Source: JALZUE01 sp051251725
GTDB taxonomy: Bacteria > Pseudomonadota > Gammaproteobacteria > Enterobacterales > Alteromonadaceae
DNA length: 64,000 nucleotides
Direction: 5' to 3'
Assembly (NCBI GenBank): GCA_051251725.1
Contig: JBPOFN010000008.1
Location: forward strand, 62,001 to 126,000
The position numbers and the translations under genes were made by a program. Under the pieces are notes generated by a model. It was not told where the DNA came from, did not search any database, and worked only from the letters and a program-made list of their open reading frames with translations. How positions within the stretch are numbered: position 1 is the stretch's first letter; the number at the start of each line of letters is the position of its first letter. This document shows positions 44,868 to 54,382 of this stretch, piece after piece.

Positions 44868-45932
44868 TTACAGAATTTGTTGAAGCATGTCCTCAGTGAC
44901 GTCATCTCTAATTTCAGATTGACCAATAGCTGTAGGAACAATAAAACGTAGCTTACCGGCTAGGTTTTTCTTGTCTCGACGCATATGTTGCATAAACTCT
45001 GCTAAGCCCATTGATTCAGGTGCATTTAACGGTAAATCAAATGCGGCAATTAAGGCTTCAATGCGACGAAGATCTGACACTTCAATCAAATTCATTGTTA
45101 CTGCTAATTTAGCAGCAAGTACCATGCCAGTGGCTACAGCTTCACCATGTAACCATTGCCCATAACCAAGTTCTGCTTCAATTGCATGGCCAAAAGTATG
45201 ACCAAGGTTCAATAAAGCTCTGACACCGGCCTCTTTTTCATCAGCACCAACAATGTCAGCTTTACATTGACAACAGCGTTCTATCATAGTGATAAGAGTC
45301 GCTGTATCTGCCGCTTTTATGGCCTCTGTATTCTCTTCTAACCAAGTAAAAAATTCGCCATCACCTAAGATGCCATATTTAATGACTTCCGCCATACCAG
45401 CACTAAATTCTCGGGTCGGTAAGGTAGCAAGTGAATCAATATCGATCAAAACGGCTTTAGGTTGATAAAAAGCGCCAATCATATTTTTACCCAAAGGGTG
45501 ATTGACGGCAGTTTTTCCACCAACAGAAGAGTCTACTTGAGATAATAAGGTGGTTGGTATTTGAATAAAATCAATACCACGTTGATAACAGGCTGCGGCA
45601 AAACCGGCGATATCACCGATAACACCACCACCTAAAGCAATTAATGTTGTATCTCGACCATGAGTATTGGCTAATAAGTGCGACATAATCACGTCGAAAT
45701 TAGCTAAGCTTTTTTGGGCTTCACCATCTGGTAATACAATTTCATCAACATCAAAAGCCGAAAGTTGGGCTTTAATTTTATCAGCATATAATGGATAGAC
45801 GATGTCATTGGTAACGATACAAACTCGTTTCGAAGCGATATGGCTTACCAATGGGCTGTCACCAGTGAATAACCCAGCTTCGATATAGATAGGATAACTG
45901 CGTTCGTCTAGATCAACATTAAGAAGTGCCAT
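44868..45932 (-). CDS. aroB: 3-dehydroquinate synthase
   Basis: AroB converts DAHP to 3-dehydroquinate, the second shikimate step, using NAD and zinc. The 354-residue protein has LPDGEAQKSL, GGGVIGDIAGFAAACYQRGI, QIPTTLLSQVDSSVGGKTAVNH and LNLGHTFGHAIE with a zinc ligand. It follows aroK by 2 bp. Confidence 0.98.
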   Translation of the reverse strand: MALLNVDLDERSYPIYIEAGLFTGDSPLVSHIASKRVCIVTNDIVYPLYADKIKAQLSAFDVDEIVLPDGEAQKSLANFDVIMSHLLANTHGRDTTLIALGGGVIGDIAGFAAACYQRGIDFIQIPTTLLSQVDSSVGGKTAVNHPLGKNMIGAFYQPKAVLIDIDSLATLPTREFSAGMAEVIKYGILGDGEFFTWLEENTEAIKAADTATLITMIERCCQCKADIVGADEKEAGVRALLNLGHTFGHAIEAELGYGQWLHGEAVATGMVLAAKLAVTMNLIEVSDLRRIEALIAAFDLPLNAPESMGLAEFMQHMRRDKKNLAGKLRFIVPTAIGQSEIRDDVTEDMLQQIL

Positions 45933-45934
45933 AA

Positions 45935-46453
45935 TTAAAAGTCTAAACGCTCAACAATTTTATTCGCAACAACTTTTGCGCTTTGATCATCAGTTTGAAC
46001 AATAACGTCAGCAACTTCTTCATACAAAGGGTTACGATCAACAGCTAACTTTTCTAACACTGTTCTCGGTTCTTCAGACGTTTGTAGTAAAGGACGACGA
46101 CGATCACGTTGAGTACGCGCAACTTGCTTATCAATGGTCGTTTCTAAATAGACTACGATACCGCGAGCTGAAAGACGATTTCTTACTTGATCATCAATAA
46201 TAGAACCACCGCCAGTCGCAAGGACAATGCCATGCATTTGGGTTAAGTCATCAATTACCGATGCTTCACGTTTACGAAATCCGTCTTCGCCTTCTAGATC
46301 AAAGACCCAAGCAATATCAGCACCAGTACGGCGTTCAATTTCTTGATCAGAATCGAAAAACTCAAGATGTAATTTATCGGCTAATTCTCTACCAATGGTA
46401 CTTTTTCCAGCCCCCATCGGACCTACTAGGAAAATATTACGTTTTTCTGCCAT
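45935..46453 (-). CDS. aroK: Shikimate kinase I
   Basis: AroK phosphorylates shikimate at the 3-OH. The 172-residue protein begins with LVGPMGAGKSTIGRELAD (Walker A), followed by FFDSDQEIERRTGADIAWVF and LATGGGSI, typical of the family. It forms an operon with aroB and follows pilQ on the same strand. Confidence 0.97.
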   Translation of the reverse strand: MAEKRNIFLVGPMGAGKSTIGRELADKLHLEFFDSDQEIERRTGADIAWVFDLEGEDGFRKREASVIDDLTQMHGIVLATGGGSIIDDQVRNRLSARGIVVYLETTIDKQVARTQRDRRRPLLQTSEEPRTVLEKLAVDRNPLYEEVADVIVQTDDQSAKVVANKIVERLDF

Positions 46454-46494
46454 TAGACTTGTTAAAACTCAGTTAATAAATTGATTTAAGGATA

Positions 46495-46590
46495 AAGGGG
46501 AATCCCCCTTGCAAATTTTAAGGGCGTAATTATCGCAATTGTTAGGGGTAGTTTGCAAGTAAGTGTTTATAAAACTAGGCACTTACTTGC
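46495..46590 (-). promoter_or_regulatory. Two hairpins between pilQ and aroK
   Basis: GCAAGTAAGTG (46555-46565) pairs perfectly with CACTTACTTGC (46580-46590), and AAGGGG (46495-46500) with CCCCTT (46505-46510). On the coding (minus) strand the first has no following T tract, so it is more likely an mRNA processing or attenuation point between the pil and aro genes than a full terminator. Confidence 0.4.
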
Positions 46591-46598
46591 ATTTTTTC

Positions 46599-48647
46599 TT
46601 AGAATCTTTCTGTAACTATGCGTGGCGTAACGAAAATTAACAATTCTTTCTTCTCATTAAAGTTATTTGAATTTCTAAATAACCAGCCAAAATATGGAAT
46701 ATCGCCTAAAACAGGTACTTTTGAAACGGTATTTACAATTGCTTGTTGGTAAATTCCACCTAAAACAATAGTTTCACCGTTATTAACTAATACCTGAGTA
46801 CCAATACGTTGGGTATCAATTGCTGGTGCTTCACCATTTTGTATCGATGATACCGTATCTTGTGTTACCACTAGATCAAGTATAATGCGATCATCAGGGG
46901 TAATATGAGGCGTTACCGTCAAACTCAAGACTGCCTTTTTAAACTGGGTTGTGGTTGCACCACTAGATGAAGCTTCTTGATAAGGAATTTCAACCCCTTG
47001 CTCAATATATGCTTCTTTTTGATTTGCCGTGGTAATACGAGGACTTGCGATAATCTCGCCTTTATTTTCTTTTTCCATCGCACTTAATTCAAGATCTAAA
47101 ATAGTACCATCAGCTAATCTCGCAACTTGAAAAGCAATACTCCCTGCCGCTGTCGATGCCGGTAAATTAACATTCATGCGATCATTTATAGATGGAGCAA
47201 CGCCTGTTCCAGCCGTATCCGCACCTAACAATGTACCTGAAGTAGAACTTTCACCATCGGTATCAGTAACGCCCCAACGAATACCTAATTCTTCATTGAT
47301 ATTATCTTTCACCGTTACCATGCGTGATTCAATCACTACTTGGCGAACTGGAATATCTAATACCGACACCATACGTTTGATATCTTCAATGCTTTTAGCT
47401 GTATCGCGAATTAATAAGGTATTAGTTCGTTCATCAACACTAACACTGCCACGCGGCGATAGAATGCTAGTATCTTCATTTTTAATTAAATTAGAAAACT
47501 CTAATGCTTTGGCATAATTGATTTGCACATATTCTGAATAAAGCGGGGCTAATTCTTCCACTTGTTGACGAGACTGTAGCTCTCTTGCTTCCCGAGCAGC
47601 TAATTCATCACTTGGCGCAATCATCAAAATATTGCCATCCATGCGCTTATCTAAACCTTTCACTTTCAGAATAATATCTAATGCTTGATCCCAAGGAACA
47701 CCATCAAGTCTTAAGGTAATATTACCGGCAACTGTGTCGCTGGTAACTAAATTAAAGCCATTATAATCAGCGATTATTTGTAGAACCGTGCGAACAGAAA
47801 TATCCTGGAAATTTAATGATATCGCACGACCGACAAAGTCTTCTTCGTCTGCCAAATAACCTGGCGATTTTGTTTTCTGCTTAACGGTTAAGATGAAAAG
47901 GCTGTTAGATTGCTCATGGTCAAATTCATACTCTTCAGATATGTCGATCACTAAGCGAGCGTTGCGACCTTCTTTAAAGGTTTCAATGCCTTGCACTATA
48001 GTACCAAAATCTGTCACATCTAATTTATATAAAAGATCTTCAATAATCTGAGTATTGTGAAATTCGACATAAAGCTTGCCTAATTTATCCCTAACATCAA
48101 CAGCAACTTTACTATCAGCTAAATAAACTAACAGCTGAGCTTCACCATCAACATCTTTTTTAAAATCTATTGAATCAATATTATTGATAAAATTTCCGCC
48201 AACTGGGGTTATTTTTGCAACGGGTGAATCATCTAAGTCTTTATTTAATCTTATCGAAAATTCATTACCTACTTGGCTAACGTCGAATACCGAAAGTTTC
48301 TCTAAATTTATTGTTGCGAATACTTTTCCAGCTTGCTTAGTTAAAACAATATTATTAATACCGGCATGAGAAACATCAATTTTATCGAGATTTTGATCAA
48401 AGTCATCAGCTTCAAAATACACATCAATCTTTGCAGGATTCATTGATGTTTTCACTTCGGGTTGTGAGGTAAAGCTTTCAGAAAGTGTGAATACCAATTC
48501 AATTTCATCATTCTGAATTGTATTATATTTAACCCCTGTGATACTTGATGCAAATAGATTGGTTGACAACATAAAAAGCAAAGCGACACTGGCACTTTTT
48601 ATATAGGCGAAGCGTTCGATTTTAAATTTATAGTTATTCATTAACAT
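46599..48647 (-). CDS. pilQ: Type IV pilus secretin PilQ
   Basis: PilQ forms the outer-membrane ring through which type IV pili pass. The 682-residue protein has a signal sequence, N-terminal AMIN domains, a secretin N domain (ISLNFQDISVRTVLQIIADY) and the secretin barrel with VPVLGDIPYFGWLFR and ELLIFVTPRIV at the end. It is the last gene of the pilMNOPQ operon. Confidence 0.97.
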   Translation of the reverse strand: MLMNNYKFKIERFAYIKSASVALLFMLSTNLFASSITGVKYNTIQNDEIELVFTLSESFTSQPEVKTSMNPAKIDVYFEADDFDQNLDKIDVSHAGINNIVLTKQAGKVFATINLEKLSVFDVSQVGNEFSIRLNKDLDDSPVAKITPVGGNFINNIDSIDFKKDVDGEAQLLVYLADSKVAVDVRDKLGKLYVEFHNTQIIEDLLYKLDVTDFGTIVQGIETFKEGRNARLVIDISEEYEFDHEQSNSLFILTVKQKTKSPGYLADEEDFVGRAISLNFQDISVRTVLQIIADYNGFNLVTSDTVAGNITLRLDGVPWDQALDIILKVKGLDKRMDGNILMIAPSDELAAREARELQSRQQVEELAPLYSEYVQINYAKALEFSNLIKNEDTSILSPRGSVSVDERTNTLLIRDTAKSIEDIKRMVSVLDIPVRQVVIESRMVTVKDNINEELGIRWGVTDTDGESSTSGTLLGADTAGTGVAPSINDRMNVNLPASTAAGSIAFQVARLADGTILDLELSAMEKENKGEIIASPRITTANQKEAYIEQGVEIPYQEASSSGATTTQFKKAVLSLTVTPHITPDDRIILDLVVTQDTVSSIQNGEAPAIDTQRIGTQVLVNNGETIVLGGIYQQAIVNTVSKVPVLGDIPYFGWLFRNSNNFNEKKELLIFVTPRIVTERF

Positions 48648-49180
48648 TACTTCCTTTGCCCTTCTGCCGAAAAATCTGATAACGAAATAACAGATTCACG
48701 TTCTACCCAACAACCAGCGCCATCTGGTATTAATTCTAACACTTTAATTAAATCTTCAGTCACGTCTGTAATTTTTCCATGATACATACCTAAATAACTG
48801 CCTATTGTCAGCTGATGGATAGTGCTATCAGCAGCTTCAATTAAAGCCCAAGTTACGCCTAATTCCCCTAAGGTTCCTCGCATTGAAAGTGAATCCAACG
48901 CAAATTTTTCTAACGGCTGTTTACGGCGCCTAGGATCAGGGCTTAAACATCCGGCCATTTGCTGCATACGCTCTTGTATCGCTTCTGGCTTAGGTAAAAT
49001 AAACGGACTACGTTCCGAATCAGTAGAGTATTTAATATGATTGAATGCCGGCACTGCGGGCATTGGCGCAATATAACTTTTAGTATTGGATTGTACATTA
49101 GCAATATAAGATTTGATATCTGAAGTATCACTAAAACAACCGCTTAACAATAATATAGACGAAATAGCTAATTTTTTCAT
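48647..49180 (-). CDS. pilP: Type IV pilus lipoprotein PilP
   Basis: PilP is an inner-membrane lipoprotein linking the PilMNO platform to PilQ. The 177-residue protein has the lipobox LLSGC near residue 15 and a C-terminal beta domain (YLGMYHGKITDVTEDLIKVLEL). Its stop overlaps the pilQ start region by 1 bp. Confidence 0.94.
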   Translation of the reverse strand: MKKLAISSILLLSGCFSDTSDIKSYIANVQSNTKSYIAPMPAVPAFNHIKYSTDSERSPFILPKPEAIQERMQQMAGCLSPDPRRRKQPLEKFALDSLSMRGTLGELGVTWALIEAADSTIHQLTIGSYLGMYHGKITDVTEDLIKVLELIPDGAGCWVERESVISLSDFSAEGQRK

Positions 49181-49770
49181 TGTCCTTTAGCCTCACGATA
49201 CCGATAAGTTTTAGCTTGCAGTTTTAATCGTAGTTCACTCGTACCGTCAATTTTGGAAATATCGAAGTCATGTAAAGTGACAATTCGCGGCAAGCCGGCT
49301 ATTTTACTGACAAATTGACCAAACTCGTGGTAGGTTCCAACCACAACAATATCAATCGGTAATTCGATATAAATATCTCGAGCAACTTCTGGCTGCCAAT
49401 TTAATGTGACAAAATCCAAGCCACTTGTGGTGCCAACAAAAGTAATATCGTCTAATAAGCCTGGGGTTTCATGGCGCTCAGGTAAACTTTTCAGCTGACT
49501 AGCAAATAAAGCTTCGGCCTCGATCATCTGCTTTTTAAATAATTCTAAATTGGCGGCGACATGATATTTAACTTTGTATTGTTCTTTTAGGGTAGCTTCT
49601 TCCGTTACGCTAGTATCAAGCTCAGTAATACGATCGCTAACAAACATCATATAACCAACAGCCAAGACGACAACAGCGACAAAAACACATAACAAAGCTT
49701 TTGCTGCCTTTGGCCACTGACCAATATTTTCAAGCTCTAAATTATCAAATTGTGACAGGTCTAAATCCAT
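49177..49770 (-). CDS. pilO: Type IV pilus assembly protein PilO
   Basis: A 197-residue bitopic protein with one span (ALLCVFVAVVVLAVGYMMFV), a coiled coil and a ferredoxin-like periplasmic domain (GLLDDITFVGTTSGLDFVTL). It pairs with PilN in the alignment complex. It overlaps pilP by 4 bp. Confidence 0.94.
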   Translation of the reverse strand: MDLDLSQFDNLELENIGQWPKAAKALLCVFVAVVVLAVGYMMFVSDRITELDTSVTEEATLKEQYKVKYHVAANLELFKKQMIEAEALFASQLKSLPERHETPGLLDDITFVGTTSGLDFVTLNWQPEVARDIYIELPIDIVVVGTYHEFGQFVSKIAGLPRIVTLHDFDISKIDGTSELRLKLQAKTYRYREAKGQ

Positions 49771-50357
49771 TATTTACTCCCCTGTGCACTAGCATCAGCT
49801 AGGTCTGAATCACTTACTAAGCCTTCAATACGCACGCGCATAATAAAATCACTTAATAACCGACTTTTTGTTTCCTTACTACTGATAGAACTTAATTGTG
49901 CATCCGCCAGCAAGGTTGACCTTTCAATCTCTCGGATCATATTAGCCAAATGATTATTAGATTCACTTTTACCCACTAACTCAAGCATATTCCCCTGTTT
50001 ATCAAGGCTTGTGAGATATATACCGTTGGGAACCATTTTAGTGATTTCATCAAGTACTTGAGTACCTACATTGCGACTTCGCTGTAATTGCTGAACAACT
50101 GAAATTCTACTTTCTAATTCCGACTTTTTCTCATTCAGCCCTTTAATTTCGTTTATTTTTATTTGTAGCAGCTGAATTTCATTTTTCAAGAATTGGTTTT
50201 TACTATTTTGACCATCTAAACGCATTTGATAAAATTGACCAATTAATAAAGTAATCGCCAATGCTGATAAAGCAACACCACCAAGAATCATAAAGAATTC
50301 TTTTTGCTTAGCCTTTTGCGCTTCTTCACGCCATGGTAATAAATTTATATATGCCAT
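49770..50357 (-). CDS. pilN: Type IV pilus assembly protein PilN
   Basis: A 195-residue bitopic protein starting MAYINLLPWREEAQKAKQKE, the conserved PilN cytoplasmic tail that binds PilM, followed by a span, a coiled coil and a periplasmic domain. It overlaps pilM by 13 bp and pilO by 1 bp. Confidence 0.96.
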   Translation of the reverse strand: MAYINLLPWREEAQKAKQKEFFMILGGVALSALAITLLIGQFYQMRLDGQNSKNQFLKNEIQLLQIKINEIKGLNEKKSELESRISVVQQLQRSRNVGTQVLDEITKMVPNGIYLTSLDKQGNMLELVGKSESNNHLANMIREIERSTLLADAQLSSISSKETKSRLLSDFIMRVRIEGLVSDSDLADASAQGSK

Positions 50358-51424
50358 GAAGTAAAACTCCTTAATGCTAATCCTGCGGCAACATTAAGTT
50401 GCGGTGCAACTTTAGCTAACTCTTCTTGATTAATATTTTTCGATATTTCCATTTCACTAAATGGATTACAAATAATCGTATATATACCCAATTCTTCAGT
50501 TAACAGCGTTGATATCCCTTCCACCATACCGCTACCACCAGAAATGGCGATATAATCAACCTTATCTTTACCGCTTGTGGTTAAAAACATTTGTAATGCA
50601 CGACGTATTTGTTGCACTAAAATGGTATGGAAAGGAGCTAAAACTTCAAAGGTGTAATTTGGAGGTAACTCATTATTAATTTTGGCTTTTTCTGCATCTT
50701 CAAAAGTCTTATTATAATAAGACACAATGGAACGAGTATATTGTTCACCGCCAAATAATTGATCACGGCTATAAATATGTTTACCTGAATCTGTGACCGA
50801 AAACAAAGTCATGGTTGCGCCAATATCAATCATAGCAACAACTTTATCTTTAGCGTCATCAGGTAATAAAGGTAGACACAAATCGTATGAACGACTTATT
50901 GCGTATGACTCAACATCAATAACTTTAGCAATAAAGCCTCCGCTATCTAAAGCCGCAACTTTCGCTTCAACAGACTCTGTTCGGGCAGCACTTAATAAAA
51001 CATTAACTTTACTCGGATCAGATTCATTAACATCAAGCGTTTCAAAATCAAGGCTTACTTCATCGAGTGGGAAAGGAATTAGACTATCCGCTTCAATTTC
51101 AATTTGATTAGCCAAATCGTCTTCTGTTAGCGCGACGTCCATATAGATTGTTTTTGTGATCACCGTTTGCCCAGATACAGCAGCAGCACATTCTTTAGTG
51201 GGATCAGATATTTTCTTTCGTATTTTTGCTAAAACGTTACCAACAGCTTCGATATCTTGAAGCTCTCGATCAATCACAGCGCCTCTAGGCATAGGTTCAA
51301 TCGCATAATCTTCTAGAATATACCCTTGGTCATTCTGACCTAATAGTACAGCTTTAACTTCATGGGAACCGATATCAATACCCACAAGTTTAGTTGTTTT
51401 AGTTTTCCATAGGCTGCTTAACAT
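50345..51424 (-). CDS. pilM: Type IV pilus assembly protein PilM
   Basis: A 359-residue actin-like cytoplasmic protein with VGIDIGSHEVKAVLLG, VVAMIDIGATMTLFSV and AISGGSGMVEGI, the phosphate and adenosine motifs. It binds PilN and ATP at the base of the pilus machine. It starts the operon and is divergent from mrcA, as in many gammaproteobacteria. Confidence 0.96.
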   Translation of the reverse strand: MLSSLWKTKTTKLVGIDIGSHEVKAVLLGQNDQGYILEDYAIEPMPRGAVIDRELQDIEAVGNVLAKIRKKISDPTKECAAAVSGQTVITKTIYMDVALTEDDLANQIEIEADSLIPFPLDEVSLDFETLDVNESDPSKVNVLLSAARTESVEAKVAALDSGGFIAKVIDVESYAISRSYDLCLPLLPDDAKDKVVAMIDIGATMTLFSVTDSGKHIYSRDQLFGGEQYTRSIVSYYNKTFEDAEKAKINNELPPNYTFEVLAPFHTILVQQIRRALQMFLTTSGKDKVDYIAISGGSGMVEGISTLLTEELGIYTIICNPFSEMEISKNINQEELAKVAPQLNVAAGLALRSFTSWHI

Positions 51425-51489
51425 AACGTCCTGCTAACTATTATTGTTATAATTAATTACACAAACCATGCAATAAATACATTTATTAC

Positions 51490-54105
51490 ATGGTTTTACA
51501 CTATATACTAGTCATTATTAGCATGTTTTTAAATAATTGTAGAGTCTTACTTGTGGTTTCACTAAGAAAACTTATCAAATTTTCACTTTTTTCGATGTTT
51601 TTCGGCCTTCTCTGCGTTCTTAGTTTGTATTTATATCTGAGGGATGAACTGCCGAGCGTACAATCATTGCAAGATTTAAAATGGCAAACGCCGATGCAGA
51701 TTTTTAGTACTGATGGAAAGTTAATTTCACAATTTGGCGAAAAAAAACGTATCCCATTAAAACTCCATGAAATGCCACCGCAACTGATCAATGCTCTACT
51801 AGCAACCGAAGATGATCGCTTTTATATGCATTTTGGGGTTGATCCTATCGGTATGGGGCGAGCGGTACTTGGTAAATTGATGGGGCAAAACAAGGGCGGT
51901 GCATCAACCATTACCATGCAAGTTGCCCGTAATTTCTTTTTAACTAGAGAAGTTACTGCCATCAGAAAAATCCGTGAAATATTTTTAGCCTTCCATATCG
52001 AAAGCCTACTCAGCAAAGATGAAATTCTTGAGCTTTATATGAATAAAATAGAGCTTGGCCATCGCGCTTTTGGTTATGGCGCGGCAGCCCAGGTTTATTA
52101 CGGCAAAGATGTTAAAGAATTAACCTTGGCACAAATCGCCGTTTTAGCTGGCTTACCAAAAGCCCCATCCACGATGAACCCCATTAGTTCGCCAGAACGT
52201 GCCATGGAGCGTCGTGCTGTGGTATTAAAACGTATGTTAGTTAGCGATTACATAAGCGTTACTGAATATCAAGAAGCTAAAAATGCTCCAATAACCGCGC
52301 AAAAACACGGCGCTGAAATTGAATTAACCGCACCTTATATTGCTGAAATGGCACATCAAGAAATGTTAACCCGCTACAGTAAAGAAGATGCTTATAGCTC
52401 AGGCTATAAGGTATTTACTACTGTGTCATCTAAGTTACAATCAGCAGCAAAACAAGCCGTTATCGACAATTTAATGGCTTATGACCAACGCCACGGTTAT
52501 CGTGGTCCGATTTTACAATTGGGTCCTTTGACAAAAAACAACCATGTGGAAAACGCTCCGTTATCCGAAAATGATTTATTAACCGCACAAGAAATTAGTG
52601 AAGCACTCAACAAGATCACCACTTTTGAAAGTTTGATCCCAGCTTTTGTTGAAAGTATCCAAGGACAAACCGCTAATATTATATTTGCTGATTTATCTGT
52701 CGCGACTATCGAATGGCAAGGTTTGTCATGGGCGCGAGAATATATCAATGACAGTAAACAAGGCCGTCCGCCAGAGCAAGCCAGTGATATATTAACTTAT
52801 GGTGATGTTATTTATGTTGAGCGACTTGCAGAGCAAACCTACAAACTTAGTCAACTTCCTGATGTCAGCAGCGCCTTAGTATCATTATCACCTGACAACG
52901 GCGCAATCAAAGCAGCTGTTGGCGGCTTTAGCTTCAAACAAAGTCAATTTAATCGCGCAACCCAAGCTAAGCGCCAAGTAGGTTCGAATATTAAACCTTT
53001 TATTTATTCGGCAGCGCTTGATAATGGCTTTACATTGGCCAGTTTAGTGAACGATGCCCCGATTAATAAATGGGATAACAGTTCAGGTGTAGTATGGCGG
53101 CCAAAAAATTCACCGCCGGTATACGATGGTCCTATTCGCGTTCGATTAGCGTTAGCACAATCAAAAAACGTTATCGCCGTTAGGCTCCTAAGAGCCGTTG
53201 GCCTCAGTAAAATTATTGACCATTTATCTTTATTTGGTTTCTCGCCTGCTGAGCTGCCAAATAATGAATCATTAGCGCTAGGTTCGGCCTCATTAACGCC
53301 GATGGAAGTCGCCACCGGTTTTGCAACGTTTGCTAATGGTGGTTATTTAATTGAGCCTTATTTAATTGAGCGCATAGAAGACTCATTTGGCAATATCATC
53401 TTTCAAGCGCAACCTGCTTGGGCCTGTGAAATATGTGATGACGTGATACCCGCAGTAAATGTAAGCGCTGAAAGCTCTACACTTACTGATGATTTAGCAA
53501 CAGCAGCTGATACCACCAAGGTTATTAAAAAAGCCAAACGTGTGATCAGTGAACAAAACGCCTTTTTAATGGCACAAGCATTACAAAGTGCAATTTGGGG
53601 CGCTGAATGGTCAGTTCAACCGAACTGGCAAGGCACAGGATTTCGCGCCCGCTCATTGAAGCGTCGTGATATTGCTGGTAAAACCGGTACCACCAACGAA
53701 GCGAAAGATGCATGGTTTTCTGGTTTTAGCCGACGCTTAGTTGCCACTAGTTGGATAGGATTTGACGATCACAGTAAAAACCTAGGTTCGAGTGTTTACA
53801 ATGCTAACTTGGGGAGTGATCAAACGACAGGTAAAGAGTTTGGTGCTAGATCGGCACAACCCGCATGGATTCAATTTATGGCAACCGGTTTAGCAGACCT
53901 TCCGGTTGAACCCATCAAGCAGCCTGAAAACATTTTATCCGTACGAATTGATAAAACCTCCGGTAAGCTCACCAATAAAACTGACAAAACCAGTACTTTT
54001 GAATATTTCAGCTTAGGTACTGAGCCAACAGATTATGTTGTCGAAGATAACTCCGGCACAATTTTGATTGGTGAAAAAGCCAATACGATCGAAGAGCTGT
54101 TTTAA
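51490..54105 (+). CDS. mrcA: Penicillin-binding protein 1A
   Basis: A bifunctional peptidoglycan synthase. The glycosyltransferase (GT51) domain has LLATEDDRFYMHFGVDPIGM with the catalytic Glu, and GGASTITMQVARNFFL. The transpeptidase domain has the SxxK of RQVGSNIKPFIYSAAL and the AGKTGTTN motif. The 871-residue frame starts at ATG 51490, but the true start may be ATG 51523 or GTG 51553, which give the usual short cytoplasmic tail before the membrane span (FSLFSMFFGLLCVLSLYLYL). It is divergent from pilM. Confidence 0.96.
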   Translation: MVLHYILVIISMFLNNCRVLLVVSLRKLIKFSLFSMFFGLLCVLSLYLYLRDELPSVQSLQDLKWQTPMQIFSTDGKLISQFGEKKRIPLKLHEMPPQLINALLATEDDRFYMHFGVDPIGMGRAVLGKLMGQNKGGASTITMQVARNFFLTREVTAIRKIREIFLAFHIESLLSKDEILELYMNKIELGHRAFGYGAAAQVYYGKDVKELTLAQIAVLAGLPKAPSTMNPISSPERAMERRAVVLKRMLVSDYISVTEYQEAKNAPITAQKHGAEIELTAPYIAEMAHQEMLTRYSKEDAYSSGYKVFTTVSSKLQSAAKQAVIDNLMAYDQRHGYRGPILQLGPLTKNNHVENAPLSENDLLTAQEISEALNKITTFESLIPAFVESIQGQTANIIFADLSVATIEWQGLSWAREYINDSKQGRPPEQASDILTYGDVIYVERLAEQTYKLSQLPDVSSALVSLSPDNGAIKAAVGGFSFKQSQFNRATQAKRQVGSNIKPFIYSAALDNGFTLASLVNDAPINKWDNSSGVVWRPKNSPPVYDGPIRVRLALAQSKNVIAVRLLRAVGLSKIIDHLSLFGFSPAELPNNESLALGSASLTPMEVATGFATFANGGYLIEPYLIERIEDSFGNIIFQAQPAWACEICDDVIPAVNVSAESSTLTDDLATAADTTKVIKKAKRVISEQNAFLMAQALQSAIWGAEWSVQPNWQGTGFRARSLKRRDIAGKTGTTNEAKDAWFSGFSRRLVATSWIGFDDHSKNLGSSVYNANLGSDQTTGKEFGARSAQPAWIQFMATGLADLPVEPIKQPENILSVRIDKTSGKLTNKTDKTSTFEYFSLGTEPTDYVVEDNSGTILIGEKANTIEELF

Positions 54106-54153
54106 ATAACTAAGCCTATTATCGGCTCAAAATAAAACTAAAGAACATTAACC

Positions 54154-54180
54154 AAAACGCACCAATAAGGTGCGTTTTTT
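54154..54180 (+). terminator. Terminator of mrcA
   Basis: The perfect stem AAAACGCACC/GGTGCGTTTT with a T run lies 49 bp after the mrcA stop. The remaining 200 bp before the kinase-phosphatase gene hold no gene and no clear promoter. Confidence 0.88.
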
Positions 54181-54382
54181 GTTGGTTATTCAAGCTACCG
54201 TCATATTCTTTAGCTGTTTTACCCCACATCAGTACTCGTAAAAATAAAGCTTAATCCCTTATTTAATAAGCGCTAGCAGAGTAATAACAAGAATAAAACT
54301 TAAGCTGGCATGTTCTGTGAACTACTCTTTACTATAAAGCCATATCATCAGCATCGATATGAAGTTCAGCAAGGGAGTATCA

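Noticed and set aside
47176..47517. Plus-strand frame of 113 codons inside pilQ
   Set aside because: Antisense shadow of the secretin domain, with no recognisable domain.
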